DNA from: Hymenobacter cheonanensis
Lineage (GTDB): Bacteria > Bacteroidota > Bacteroidia > Cytophagales > Hymenobacteraceae
NCBI RefSeq assembly: GCF_030581075.1
Contig: NZ_JAUQSW010000005.1
Span: 124,001-188,000 of the forward strand
DNA length: 64,000 nucleotides
Direction of reading: 5' to 3'
A program made the translations under genes and the position numbers. Every line of letters begins with the position of its first letter. The stretch's first letter is position 1. The notes below the pieces were generated by a model, which did not search any database, had not been told where the DNA came from, and was given only the letters and a program-made list of their open reading frames with translations. Positions 1 through 8,373 of the stretch are shown here, piece after piece.

Positions 1-1
1 C

Positions 2-1057
2 AAGGGCAACTCGGCCGCGTTGCGCGCCAGCGGCGAGGACGTGAGCCGGCAGTTCACTACCGTTTACCCTCGCACGGCCGTGTACCTATCCTTCGTGGTG
101 ACCGTGAGTAGCGTTAACACCACGGGCGATTATTTCCTGCACCTGGGCCCCACTACGCTCAGTTCTAACTTCCGGCCCCGTGTCTTCGTGCGCCAGGCCG
201 CCTCGGGCAATGCCATTCAGTTCGGTGTCAGCGACAACGGCGCGGCCGTTTATACCACTGCCACCTACTCGCTCAACACGCCTTACTTGCTATTGGTCAA
301 ATACAGCTTTGACGAAACCGGCAGCACGAGCGAACTCTACGTGAACCCGGACCCGAAAGGCAGCAGCGTCTATCGCGTGTCGGCCACGCCCGACGTAAGC
401 GTGAGCGGCACCACGTCGCCTTCCGACATCGGTACGCTCGCCTTGCGGCAGGGCACCAGTTCGCCTGCCCTGGTAGTGGATGATATTCAGCTGGCCACGG
501 CCTTCCCGCTCACCACGACTCCGCTGCCGGTTACGCTGACCCAGTTCACGGCTCAGGCCCAGGGCCGCGGTGTGCAGCTGGCCTGGCAAACGGCCAGCGA
601 AGTGAACAGCGACCACTTCGTAGTGGAGCGCTCACTTGATGGGCGCACGTTCAGCCCGCTGCAAACCGTGCCCGCCGCGGGCAGCAGCAGCACGCCCCGC
701 ACGTATGCCGCCCTTGACACCCAGGCCCAGGCCACCGGTGCTACCCAGCTCTACTACCGCCTGCGGAGCGTGGACCATGATGGCACCAGCACGTACTCGT
801 CCGTGCAGGCCGTAATGCTGGCGCCCGCCGCTAGTGGGCTGGCCCTATTCCCGAATCCCATAGCCGGCGGCGCGACCACGCTTATGGGTGCCAGTGCTGG
901 CGCCCGCGTGCAGGTGCTCGACGCGCTGGGGCGCGTAGTTGCCACGGCTACCGCAGATGCAGCCGGCACGGCGCACCTGACGCTGCCGGCGGGTGTGGCC
1001 AGCGGCGTGTACGTCGTGCGCACCGGGGCCCAGGCGCTGCGTCTGCTAGTCAATTAA
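2..1057 (+). CDS. Secreted protein with C-terminal T9SS (type A) sorting domain, 5' partial
   Basis: The reading frame is open to the left edge of the window, so the N-terminus and catalytic region, if any, are missing. What remains is a beta-rich lamin/concanavalin-like segment (first ~160 residues), then a fibronectin-III-like segment beginning at LPVTLTQFTAQ with the typical VERSLDGRTF and YYRLRSVDHDG motifs. The C-terminus is a sorting domain with LFPNP, VQVLDALGRVV and the terminal LPAGVASGVYVVR pattern. T9SS domains direct export across the outer membrane and are then removed or used for surface anchoring. A strong terminator follows. The enzyme activity of the lost N-terminus cannot be inferred. 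Confidence 0.85.
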   Translation, partial: KGNSAALRASGEDVSRQFTTVYPRTAVYLSFVVTVSSVNTTGDYFLHLGPTTLSSNFRPRVFVRQAASGNAIQFGVSDNGAAVYTTATYSLNTPYLLLVKYSFDETGSTSELYVNPDPKGSSVYRVSATPDVSVSGTTSPSDIGTLALRQGTSSPALVVDDIQLATAFPLTTTPLPVTLTQFTAQAQGRGVQLAWQTASEVNSDHFVVERSLDGRTFSPLQTVPAAGSSSTPRTYAALDTQAQATGATQLYYRLRSVDHDGTSTYSSVQAVMLAPAASGLALFPNPIAGGATTLMGASAGARVQVLDALGRVVATATADAAGTAHLTLPAGVASGVYVVRTGAQALRLLVN

Positions 1058-1080
1058 GCGGGCCCGCAACGCGCAGGCAA

Positions 1081-1113
1081 GAAGCCCCCGGCCGTATGGT
1101 CGGGGGCTTCTTT
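1081..1113 (+). terminator. Rho-independent terminator after the T9SS gene
   Basis: Perfect 10-bp stem GAAGCCCCCG / CGGGGGCTTC with a 10-nt loop, followed by TTTAT. It lies 23 nt past the stop codon at 1057. Confidence 0.85.
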
Positions 1114-1128
1114 ATAGTAGGGAAGTAA

Positions 1129-1203
1129 TTAGTAACACTTTATGCACCTGCGTAAATTGGATGCCTGCGCTTCATGCTGGGTTACCACCAGCGTTCTTTG
1201 AGG
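1129..1203 (-). pseudogene. 3' remnant of an SH3b/Cys-rich secreted protein gene
   Basis: Read on the minus strand, this stretch encodes a tail TQHEAQASNLRRCIKCY plus stop. It matches the C-terminus of the intact gene at 2420-2995 (TQREAQASGLRGCMKCY), and the DNA also aligns at roughly 80 percent over about 70 nt. Upstream of this tail the frame no longer resembles the family. I read it as the leftover 3' end of a second copy, so the chitinase gene is bracketed by two related sequences in the same orientation. Confidence 0.65.
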
Positions 1204-1291
1204 CAGCAAACAAGGTGCTAGGGACGTAAGCCATTGAGTGGTCTTATGTTGCCTGAAGGAGAATAGCCCATACACGCCGTAGTTTGGCAAT

Positions 1292-2380
1292 ATGAAAGCT
1301 CGCCGTTGCCTACTGGCCTTGCTGCCGGCCGCTGCCCTTGCCTTTGGGACGCCTACCCCCAAGCCCCATCTGGCAGTTATCGCCTACTATGCAGGCGACG
1401 CCGCCGCCTTTCAGCAGTACCCTACCGAGAAGCTGACCCACATCATCTACAGCTTTCTGCACCTGCAAGGTACTCAGCTCGCCTTTGACAACGCACAGTC
1501 AGCCGCGACCGTGGCGGCGCTGGTAAAGCTAAAAGCGCAGCACCCGCAGCTAAAGGTGCTGCTCTCGCTCGGCGGCTGGACGGGCTGCCTCACCTGCTCA
1601 CAGGTATTTTCTACCGAACAGGGTCGCGCTACTTTCGCCGCGTCGGTGAAAAAGGTGCTGGAGGCGACCCACACGGACGGCATTGACTTGGATTGGGAGT
1701 ACCCCGCCATCGCCGGCCCACCCGGCCACCGCTTTGCGCCCGAGGACCGACACAATTTCACCCTGCTGGTTCAGACGCTGCGGGCTACGCTAGGCAGTCG
1801 ATACGAAATCAGCTTCGCCGCCGGGGGCTTCCCAGCCTACTTGCGTCATTCTGTGGAGTGGCCAGCCGTGATGGCGGTAGTGGACCGGGTCAATCTGATG
1901 AGCTACGATTTGGTCAATGGCTACAGTACCCGCACGGGCCACCATACGCCCTTGTACTCGACGCCACCGCAGCAGGAGTCGGTGGACGATGGAGTGCGCT
2001 TTCTGGACTCGGTGGGAGTAGCTCCGGGCAAGATTGTCATCGGGGCCGCTTTCTACGCCCGCGTGTTCGGGCAGGTCTCTCCGGCCGCCAATGGCCTCTA
2101 CCAAACCGGTAGTTTTCGGCGGGCAGTCAACTACCGGGACTTTGGCGACAGCTTGTCAGCGGCGCAGGGGTTCAGCCAGTACTGGGACAGCACGGCGCAG
2201 GCCCCATACGCCTATAATCCTCGTCGGCAGGAATTTGCCACGTTTGATGATGCGCGTTCCCTGCGGCTCAAGGCGCGCTACGCGCGGGCCAGGCACCTGG
2301 GCGGCGTGATGTTTTGGGAGTTGACGGGTGACGCACCACAACACGGGTTGCTGGACGACCTATACCAAGCAGCTCAGTAG
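1292..2380 (+). CDS. Glycoside hydrolase family 18 protein (chitinase-like)
   Basis: Predicted secreted chitinase or related endo-N-acetylglucosaminidase. A short hydrophobic signal (about residues 1-18) precedes a TIM-barrel. The family signature DGIDLDWEYP sits at residues 129-138, with the DxxDxDxE motif complete and the proton-donor Glu at 136. The strand motif LSLGGW (91-96), the NLMSYDL motif and the late VMFWELTGD motif with its conserved Trp are also present. The 362-residue length fits a single catalytic domain with no carbohydrate-binding module. It stands alone between two minus-strand relatives of the SH3b gene, so it may have been inserted there. The exact substrate (chitin, chitooligosaccharide, peptidoglycan or host glycan) cannot be read from the sequence. 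Confidence 0.9.
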   Translation: MKARRCLLALLPAAALAFGTPTPKPHLAVIAYYAGDAAAFQQYPTEKLTHIIYSFLHLQGTQLAFDNAQSAATVAALVKLKAQHPQLKVLLSLGGWTGCLTCSQVFSTEQGRATFAASVKKVLEATHTDGIDLDWEYPAIAGPPGHRFAPEDRHNFTLLVQTLRATLGSRYEISFAAGGFPAYLRHSVEWPAVMAVVDRVNLMSYDLVNGYSTRTGHHTPLYSTPPQQESVDDGVRFLDSVGVAPGKIVIGAAFYARVFGQVSPAANGLYQTGSFRRAVNYRDFGDSLSAAQGFSQYWDSTAQAPYAYNPRRQEFATFDDARSLRLKARYARARHLGGVMFWELTGDAPQHGLLDDLYQAAQ

Positions 2381-2419
2381 AATACGTAGCCATAAACCAT
2401 ACTCTGCTCACCTTTTTAC

Positions 2420-2995
2420 TCAATAGCACTTCATGCACCCGCGTAAACCGGATGCCTGGGCTTCGCGCTGAGTCATCACTAGCGTTTGGTAGGTGCAGCG
2501 GCGCATGGCCGAACAGTCCTCGCTGCTGTGGTACACCTCTGTGCGGCCGTTGCCACAGACGTAGACCTTGGGGCCAGCCGCAACCTTGGGACTAACCTTA
2601 TGACTGGCCGTGGTTGGGCGGGGTGCCGAACTCGTGCTGCTGTAGGCGCTGCCCCCGGCCGCCTCCACGCTGGCCCAGTCCACGTTAGCCGTAACCTGAT
2701 TTTGCTCCTCGACGAGGTAGTCGGTGCGCACGTAGCCCGTGTGGCCAGCTACCTGCACCTGACTCCAGCCATCTGGCCTTTCTGCTACCAACTGCAGGCG
2801 GCTGGCGCCGGCGATGATGGCACTGGCTTTAGCTGTCGCATCGGGCCGCGCGCGGAGCGTAAGCGAGGTGGCATTGACATAGCGGTATGCAAGACTGGTT
2901 TCGGTCTGGATTAGACTGTCAGAAGCAGTAGCCGTCTGGGCTGAACTCCACAATGGGAGCAGATAAGTAAGTAGTAGGAGTAAGATTCTAGGCAT
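2420..2995 (-). CDS. Secreted SH3b-domain protein with Cys-rich C-terminus
   Basis: A signal peptide (hydrophobic residues 4-18, then SSAQ) is followed by a bacterial SH3-like domain (~residues 36-95; LTLRARPDATAKASAI, WSQVQVAGHTGYVRTDYL). A Ser/Thr/Pro linker leads to a C-terminal module with spaced cysteines: VYVCGNG, DCSAMRRC and GCMKCY. Four of these cysteines in Cx2C-like spacing suggest a small metal-binding fold. This tail is common in secreted Bacteroidota proteins but I know no assigned function. SH3b domains usually bind peptidoglycan. A remnant of the same tail lies at 1129-1203. The pairing with a GH18 gene hints at a cell-wall or glycan role, by inference only. Confidence 0.75.
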   Translation of the reverse strand: MPRILLLLLTYLLPLWSSAQTATASDSLIQTETSLAYRYVNATSLTLRARPDATAKASAIIAGASRLQLVAERPDGWSQVQVAGHTGYVRTDYLVEEQNQVTANVDWASVEAAGGSAYSSTSSAPRPTTASHKVSPKVAAGPKVYVCGNGRTEVYHSSEDCSAMRRCTYQTLVMTQREAQASGLRGCMKCY

Positions 2996-3125
2996 AGAGA
3001 AAAAGTAGAAATAGGGTGGATGATTTAAAGCAAAGTAAGTATAGGAACCTGTAAGAGTTAGCTCTCACAGGTCTGCGCTTTTATTACCCCCTGTTCTTGT
3101 TCGGCTGCTGGTGTAGCTTTCGGGC

Positions 3126-3590
3126 ATGAAAAAGCTGTTGTTACTTGGAGGGCTACTGGTCATGGGCCTAGTGGGGAATAAGCAGGCGCTAGCACAGGCG
3201 CAACCCGACGAGCTGCGTCAGCGCATCGCCCGCCTTGATGCGGAGATGTTTGCGGCCTTCAACGCGCACGACATTCCCAAGCTCATGAGCTATTTCACCC
3301 CCAATCTGGAATTCTACCACGATAAAGGCGGGCTAGCCGGCTTCGCCCAAACGCAGCAGGGCTTCACGCAGGTTAGCAAGCAGTCGCCGGATATCCACCG
3401 CGAGCTGGTGCCAGGCAGCTTGGAGGTATATCCGGTGCCGGGCTACGGGGCTATTGAAGTGGGGGAGCATCGCTTTTGCCATCAGGAGAACGGCAAGCCC
3501 GATTGTGGCACGTTCAAGTTCACTATGCTTTGGCAGCAGCAGAAAGACGGGGCTTGGCGCGTGGCCCGCGTGGTCAGCTACGGGCACTAG
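3126..3590 (+). CDS. Secreted NTF2-like / SnoaL-like (DUF4440-type) protein
   Basis: The 154-residue protein has an N-terminal signal (MKKLLLLGGLLVMGLVG, then ALAQAQ) and one NTF2-like cone fold. The opening helix (IARLDAEMFAAFNAHDIPKLMSYF) and the FYHDKGGLAG and WRVARVVSYGH strands are typical of the DUF4440/SnoaL group. Members bind small molecules or act as minor catalytic domains; no active-site residue can be assigned here. It is followed 36 nt later by another secreted protein in the same direction, so the two could be co-transcribed. Confidence 0.75.
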   Translation: MKKLLLLGGLLVMGLVGNKQALAQAQPDELRQRIARLDAEMFAAFNAHDIPKLMSYFTPNLEFYHDKGGLAGFAQTQQGFTQVSKQSPDIHRELVPGSLEVYPVPGYGAIEVGEHRFCHQENGKPDCGTFKFTMLWQQQKDGAWRVARVVSYGH

Positions 3591-3626
3591 CCTTTAGCAC
3601 AGCCTTTTTTTAGGTAGCTTGGTAGC

Positions 3627-4130
3627 ATGAAAATCCTGCTCGTCGCCCTGCTCTGCCTGCTCACCTTCACCTCGGCCCACGCGCAAGCCTGGCCCCGCAA
3701 CCCGACCACGGGCAAGGTAGAGTTTAAGGGCACACTGCCCTGGCCAGCCAGTGCCAAAACTGAAGCCCAGCGGCGAGCACTGGTGCGGCGGTGGTATCTG
3801 GCGAAGTTGACCGATGAGACGCCGCAGGCAGTGGCCGAGAGCGCCCGTACGGTGGTAAGCCCGACATTACTAACTTACGCCGGACTGCCTATTGCTGTTG
3901 TAATTGGTAGTGACCGCTTACCAAATCACGCCACGCTCGCTTACATTATAGACCTTAAGCCGCTCCCTCGTGGGTTGAGCTTCCAATTAAGCGAGCTTCA
4001 GTTTAGCCGCGTCAACGATACGCACTTGGGCCCTGAGTTAGAACAAGTACTAACGGCCGACTCAGTTGCCGACCGCCCGGCCCTGGCGGCCCTACGCAGG
4101 CGGCTAGCCAGCGCGCTCGCCACCTGGTAG
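3627..4130 (+). CDS. Small secreted protein, possibly DUF4468-like
   Basis: The first ~20 residues form a clear signal peptide (MKILLVALLCLLTFTSAHAQ). The mature part opens with WPRNPTTGKVEFKGTLPWP, which resembles the start of DUF4468 (TBP-like fold) proteins of Bacteroidota, where a FPxxxTGKVxYxGxV pattern is common. The rest is mixed alpha/beta and not otherwise recognised. The gene ends in a strong bidirectional hairpin that marks the border with the phage-derived element. Family assignment is tentative. Confidence 0.6.
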   Translation: MKILLVALLCLLTFTSAHAQAWPRNPTTGKVEFKGTLPWPASAKTEAQRRALVRRWYLAKLTDETPQAVAESARTVVSPTLLTYAGLPIAVVIGSDRLPNHATLAYIIDLKPLPRGLSFQLSELQFSRVNDTHLGPELEQVLTADSVADRPALAALRRRLASALATW

Positions 4131-4142
4131 TATGCCCAGACG

Positions 4143-4182
4143 CAACAACGCCCCGACCTGACCGGCCGGGGCGTTGTTGTTT
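4143..4182. terminator. Strong hairpin terminator at the host/prophage junction
   Basis: Perfect 13-bp stem CAACAACGCCCCG / CGGGGCGTTGTTG (4143-4155 and 4167-4179) followed by TTTAAA. It lies between the convergent host gene ending at 4130 and the tape-measure gene ending at 4181, and could serve both strands. Confidence 0.8.
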
Positions 4183-7100
4183 AAAGGGTAGCGAAGCCGC
4201 GGGCCTGCTCTATCCCAGCTAAATACTCCTGCTCCCGCATAATCTCATCATGAGAGCGAGGGCCGCCTCCGGTGGGCTTACGCTTTATCTCATCAGTATT
4301 ATCGGCGGTCTTGGCCGCGTGGTCAGCAGCGCGTGCCGTGTTGTTAGCGGTAGCCTCGGTGTTGCCCACAAGCTGGGCTAAGTAGGCGTTGGTGCGCTGC
4401 TGCTGGCTAGCCAGCGCGCCCACGTCGGCGGCCGAGGCGTAGCCCCCGGCGGGCGCGCCGCCCCGGTTAAGGATGCCGCCCGCCTCCAGGTAGCTGGCCG
4501 GCGGGGGCTGGGTGTTGACTACGGTCGTGTAGGCGCTCATGGCCAGCGCGCGCATGTAGTCCGCCGGCCCCAGGGTGCGGGCCCGGCCCTCGGTGCGCAG
4601 CATCGCCAATACGGGGGCATTGCGGGCGCTCGCGTCCCGGGGCGTAATGGCCTCGCCGCCCTCGGCCTCGAAGCCAGGCACCCCAGCCACGGTGAACGGG
4701 ATGCCGCCCTGCGCGTGGCGTGGGCCGCGCAGTACCCCGTCACTACCTAGCGCCCCGGTGCCGGCCTCGTACTTTACAGCGGTGGCCAGCGACTTGGCCG
4801 AAGCCACGGCGGCGGCGACGGCAGCCACCGCCGCGATAATGGCGGGGATATTGGCCGGGAAGGGTAAAGCTGCCGCGCCAGCCACGGCCGTAACGCCCGC
4901 ATCTACCGCCTTAGCGGCGGCGGCTACGTTAGCGGCTAGCGTGGTCGCCGCTGAAAGTTCTAAGCCAATCTTTTGCAGGCGGTGCTGTTGGGCGAGTTGG
5001 GCTTTTTCTTCCCGCGCGGCGGCGGCCTTGGCGCCCGCAATCTTGCCGACCTCGGCCCGCTCTTTTTCTAGCTTTTCCAGGTAGTACTGGCGCGCCGCGC
5101 CCTGGCTATTGGCCAATTTGCTCTCGTCGCTGCTAATGGTGCTTTGCAGTTGGCTGAGCTGCTCGGTGGCCGCCTGCAAACGAGCCTGCGCATCGGTCAG
5201 GGCCTGCTGGTTTTGCTGCACGGCCGCGTCCAGGAAGGCGCTAGCCACCTGCTGGCCGGCTTGGTAGAGCTGGCCGAACGAGTCGGTGAAGGCCTGCTTT
5301 AACTCTTCAGCCTGTTTCTTGGCTTCCTCCGACGTGGTGGAGTCGACGCCAAAAAAGGCCTTAATGAGTTTCAGCCCAAGGTCAGGCCGTTGCTTGGCCA
5401 GGCTATCGGTGTAGACCTGGGTAGTGTAGTCGAGGCCGCCTTTTATAAAATCACGCTCGGCTTGCTTGCCCGCCTCTTCGATATCCTTGCCCTGCTGCTG
5501 CTGCTCCAGGCGCAGGGCCTTTTCCCGCGCGTTGTACTCGGCCTGCAGCACGAGCAGGGCTTGGTAGTCGGCCTCGCGCTGGGTGCGCTCCTTGGTCGAA
5601 CTGTCCTTGTCGAGGCTCAGCAGCAACTCGGCCGTGCGCAGGCGCAGCCCCAACGTGTCTTTGCCCTCTTTTTCGAGCAGGGCAAGCTTGTTCTGGCTGG
5701 CCAGCAACTCGGCCTGCCGGCGCTTTTGGTCGAACTCCTGCGCGTGGGCATCTTTAAGCAGGGCAATCTTGTCGAGTTGCTGCTGAATGGCAGCTGCGTC
5801 CTGAGTGCCGGCTGCGCGTAGGTGGGCGAGCAGCTTTTCCTCTTGTTGTAATTGGAGCGCAAACGCATCCTCCCCTTTTTGCTGCTCCAAGGCAATTCGC
5901 CCCTCCAAAGCCGCTTGCCGGGCCGCAAACAGCTTCTCGTTTACTTCTTTTTCATGGGCAATCTTCAGGGCGGCAAGCACGCTCTGCTGGGCTTCAATCG
6001 CCACCTTTTCGGGCTGGGCCGCCGCTTGCAGGGTGCGCAGCTTCTGCTGCTCCAGGTCGAGCTGGGCCTGGTAGGCCTGCTTGCCGGCCGCCTGCTCCAG
6101 GCCCAGGATGCCATTGAGCCGGGCCAGCGTTTCGGCCTCGGCCTCCTCCTTGGCCTTTTTCTTCTGGGCCTTGTTGAAGGCCGCCAGCTCGGCCACGGCA
6201 TCGCCGTAGGCTTTTTTCTCTTCCTCCGTGCCCTGCTTGAGTACGGCAATCTTTTGCTCCAACAACTGACGCTCCTGGGCCACGGTGTTGTAGCCGCCGG
6301 CCTGGTTGATTTTGAGCAGCCGCTCGTTTTGGTCAATCTGGGCCTGCAACTCCTGGCGGTGGGCGTCGGCTACTACCCCGGCCGCGCCCTGGCGGTAGGC
6401 CGTGGCTACGTCCTTGCCCGCCTGGCTGGCCGTGGCCGCCGCGCCCGCAAAGTCGAAGCTGGCCAAGTCCCACAGCACGGTGAGCAAGTCCTTGCCGCCC
6501 GCAATCATGGCCTCGAAGCCCCCCACTACCCCGGCCTTGAACTTGGTAAACGTGCTCTCCGAGCTACTCACCGTATCGCCGAATTGCACCCACAACGCAA
6601 TCAGCGTACCCACGAGGGCCACCACCGCGCCGATGCCGGTGGAGATGAGCGCGGCGCGCGTGATTTTCGCGCCGGTGCTGGCGCCCTCGGCCGCCGTGAG
6701 CCAGGCCTTGCCGCTGGCTACGATGGATTTGACGAGGCTCAGGTTCTCGCCGTTGAGTAGCTTGCTAACGCCATCCACCGAGGCCAGCACGCCCGTGAGC
6801 TGCTGCATGCGCTGGGTGTATTCCTGGGCCGTGGCCGAGCTCAGGCCAAATACCTGCCCGAGCGTCGTAACCACGCCCACGGTGCCGGTCAGCGCGCCCG
6901 TCAGGATGCCGAACGCCTTAGCCTGGGCCTCGGGGTTGCTGGCCTGCAAGGCCTGGGCCAGCCCGCGCAGCTTGCTTTCCTGCTCGCCAATCTGCTGAAT
7001 CTTGGCCGCCGCCTCGGCCGAGCCCTCCGTGAGGTGCTGCAATTCGGCCTTGAGCGCCTCCACCTCCTGCCCGATGGCCCCGAAGGTGCCGGGGGCAAAC

Positions 7101-7543
7101 TCCTTGGCCGCCGCCTGCGCCGCGCCCTGGTACTGCTTGACGCTGGCGGCCAGCTCCTTCACCGTCGCCGCCTGCTGGCCCACGGCCGCGCCCGCCGCCT
7201 CGGCCGCCTGCTTGGCGGCCTGGTAGTCGATGCGGCTTTCCTGCACGATGGAGTTGAGCCGCTGCTGGGCAGTCACGTTCTTGTCGAGCGCGGCCGCCGC
7301 GCGCAGGGCCGCCTCGCCGGCCGGGGCCGCCTTCTGGGCCTGAATAAGTTGCTTCTGCTCGGCCGTGAGCGCGCGCAGGGCCTGGGTGTTCTCGTCGTAG
7401 ACCTGCTTGGCTTCTTTGGCCTCCTGGTTGGCCGCCGCCGCGCGGTTCTTGAGCTCACCCAGCGCCTTACTGGCCGTGTCAAGCTGCTGCTGGCTTTGGC
7501 CTAGGTCTAGCTGAATCTGATAGATTTTAGTAGTCGTGCTCAT
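4181..7543 (-). CDS. Phage tail tape measure protein
   Basis: The 1120-residue protein determines tail length and is threaded through the tail tube in siphophage-like particles. The first ~200 residues are coiled coil (repeated A/Q/E/K heptads). A central hydrophobic segment (TGIGAVVALVGTLIALWVQF, ~residues 300-325) and a second hydrophobic Ala-rich region (~920-960) follow. Most of residues 390-900 is continuous coiled coil rich in Gln, Glu, Lys and Ala. The C-terminal part holds the RGPRHAQGGIPFTVAGV and FEAEGGEAITPRDA motifs seen in many tape measure proteins. Its start codon overlaps the upstream gene's stop by 4 bp (ATGA). It is apparently intact, although no downstream tail genes remain. 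Confidence 0.85.
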   Translation of the reverse strand: MSTTTKIYQIQLDLGQSQQQLDTASKALGELKNRAAAANQEAKEAKQVYDENTQALRALTAEQKQLIQAQKAAPAGEAALRAAAALDKNVTAQQRLNSIVQESRIDYQAAKQAAEAAGAAVGQQAATVKELAASVKQYQGAAQAAAKEFAPGTFGAIGQEVEALKAELQHLTEGSAEAAAKIQQIGEQESKLRGLAQALQASNPEAQAKAFGILTGALTGTVGVVTTLGQVFGLSSATAQEYTQRMQQLTGVLASVDGVSKLLNGENLSLVKSIVASGKAWLTAAEGASTGAKITRAALISTGIGAVVALVGTLIALWVQFGDTVSSSESTFTKFKAGVVGGFEAMIAGGKDLLTVLWDLASFDFAGAAATASQAGKDVATAYRQGAAGVVADAHRQELQAQIDQNERLLKINQAGGYNTVAQERQLLEQKIAVLKQGTEEEKKAYGDAVAELAAFNKAQKKKAKEEAEAETLARLNGILGLEQAAGKQAYQAQLDLEQQKLRTLQAAAQPEKVAIEAQQSVLAALKIAHEKEVNEKLFAARQAALEGRIALEQQKGEDAFALQLQQEEKLLAHLRAAGTQDAAAIQQQLDKIALLKDAHAQEFDQKRRQAELLASQNKLALLEKEGKDTLGLRLRTAELLLSLDKDSSTKERTQREADYQALLVLQAEYNAREKALRLEQQQQGKDIEEAGKQAERDFIKGGLDYTTQVYTDSLAKQRPDLGLKLIKAFFGVDSTTSEEAKKQAEELKQAFTDSFGQLYQAGQQVASAFLDAAVQQNQQALTDAQARLQAATEQLSQLQSTISSDESKLANSQGAARQYYLEKLEKERAEVGKIAGAKAAAAREEKAQLAQQHRLQKIGLELSAATTLAANVAAAAKAVDAGVTAVAGAAALPFPANIPAIIAAVAAVAAAVASAKSLATAVKYEAGTGALGSDGVLRGPRHAQGGIPFTVAGVPGFEAEGGEAITPRDASARNAPVLAMLRTEGRARTLGPADYMRALAMSAYTTVVNTQPPPASYLEAGGILNRGGAPAGGYASAADVGALASQQQRTNAYLAQLVGNTEATANNTARAADHAAKTADNTDEIKRKPTGGGPRSHDEIMREQEYLAGIEQARGFATL

Positions 7544-8361
7544 CGGGCCTTAGCGTTTCGGGTGCTGCGTGAGTGCCGCGCTACGGCGGTGGTAGCAGAG
7601 GACGGTAAAAACGTTGCTAGCTGCCTCCGCACGAGCTTGAGCCAGCGTTTGGCCAGCCACCGCCCCATACTCCAGTAGAAGCCCCGTGGGGCCGAAGTCG
7701 GCGAAGTCGCCAGCCCCTGCTCCAGCGCGTGCACTACCTGCTCGACCAGGGGCCGAGCGGCCAAATACCTCTGGATAGGCAGGGCCAAGGGTAGCGCACG
7801 CAGCAAAAAAGACTGGATGGCGGGCCAGGCCAGGCGCATGGGCAATGTCTCGAAGGCCTGGGCCGCGTCGCGCACCGTCACGGCGCTCTGCGGCTGGCCG
7901 GCGGGGCAGTAGAGTACGGCCAGCAGTTGCGGGGCCACGCGCAGTGGGTTCCCCTCGCACCCTTGCAGGAAGGTGGAGAGGGCCTCCCACTGCCCGGCCG
8001 TCAAATCGTCAAAGGCCCCGGTGTGGGTGTAGGCCGTGCCGAGGTGGGTGAAGCTTGGCGCCGGCTCGCCAGCCGCCGGTAGCGGGCCGTCGAAGAGCCA
8101 GGGGGCGGCGTCGTAGATGGGCAGCAGCAGGCTCAGGCTGGCCAGGAAGGGCTCGGCCGTGGGCAGGCCCAACAGCGTGGCCAGGGCCTCACAGCCGGCG
8201 GGATTGGCGAAAGGGTGTACCGTGGGCGTGATGCCGGCGGGCACAGGCTGGGCAGCCAGGGCCAGGGCTACGTAGGGCGCCAGTGGCACCTCGGCCCAGC
8301 TTTCGGGCAGCTGCCCGGTGAGTACCTCCCCATCGGAGGCGGTTATCTTGAGTTGGTGCAT
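7540..8361 (-). CDS. Phage protein upstream of tape measure, paralogue 2 (tail-chaperone position)
   Basis: The 273-residue protein starts MHQLKITASDGEVLTG, followed by QLPESWAEVPLAPYVALA. The same opening occurs in the next upstream gene (8374-9126), so the two are tandem paralogues; the GLPTAEPFLAS and FTHLGTAYTH segments also match. I do not recognise a named family. In tailed phages the slot directly before the tape measure gene usually holds one or two tail-assembly chaperones, so that is the most likely role, by position only. Its stop overlaps the tape measure start by 4 bp, indicating translational coupling. The C-terminal ~40 residues are basic. Confidence 0.6.
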   Translation of the reverse strand: MHQLKITASDGEVLTGQLPESWAEVPLAPYVALALAAQPVPAGITPTVHPFANPAGCEALATLLGLPTAEPFLASLSLLLPIYDAAPWLFDGPLPAAGEPAPSFTHLGTAYTHTGAFDDLTAGQWEALSTFLQGCEGNPLRVAPQLLAVLYCPAGQPQSAVTVRDAAQAFETLPMRLAWPAIQSFLLRALPLALPIQRYLAARPLVEQVVHALEQGLATSPTSAPRGFYWSMGRWLAKRWLKLVRRQLATFLPSSATTAVARHSRSTRNAKAR

Positions 8362-8373
8362 AGAAGTCGAGAG

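Noticed and set aside
5390..6760. Long plus-strand frames (up to 302 codons) opposite the tape measure gene
   Set aside because: Leu/Gly/Arg-rich antisense shadows of a GC-rich coiled-coil gene, with no independent motifs.
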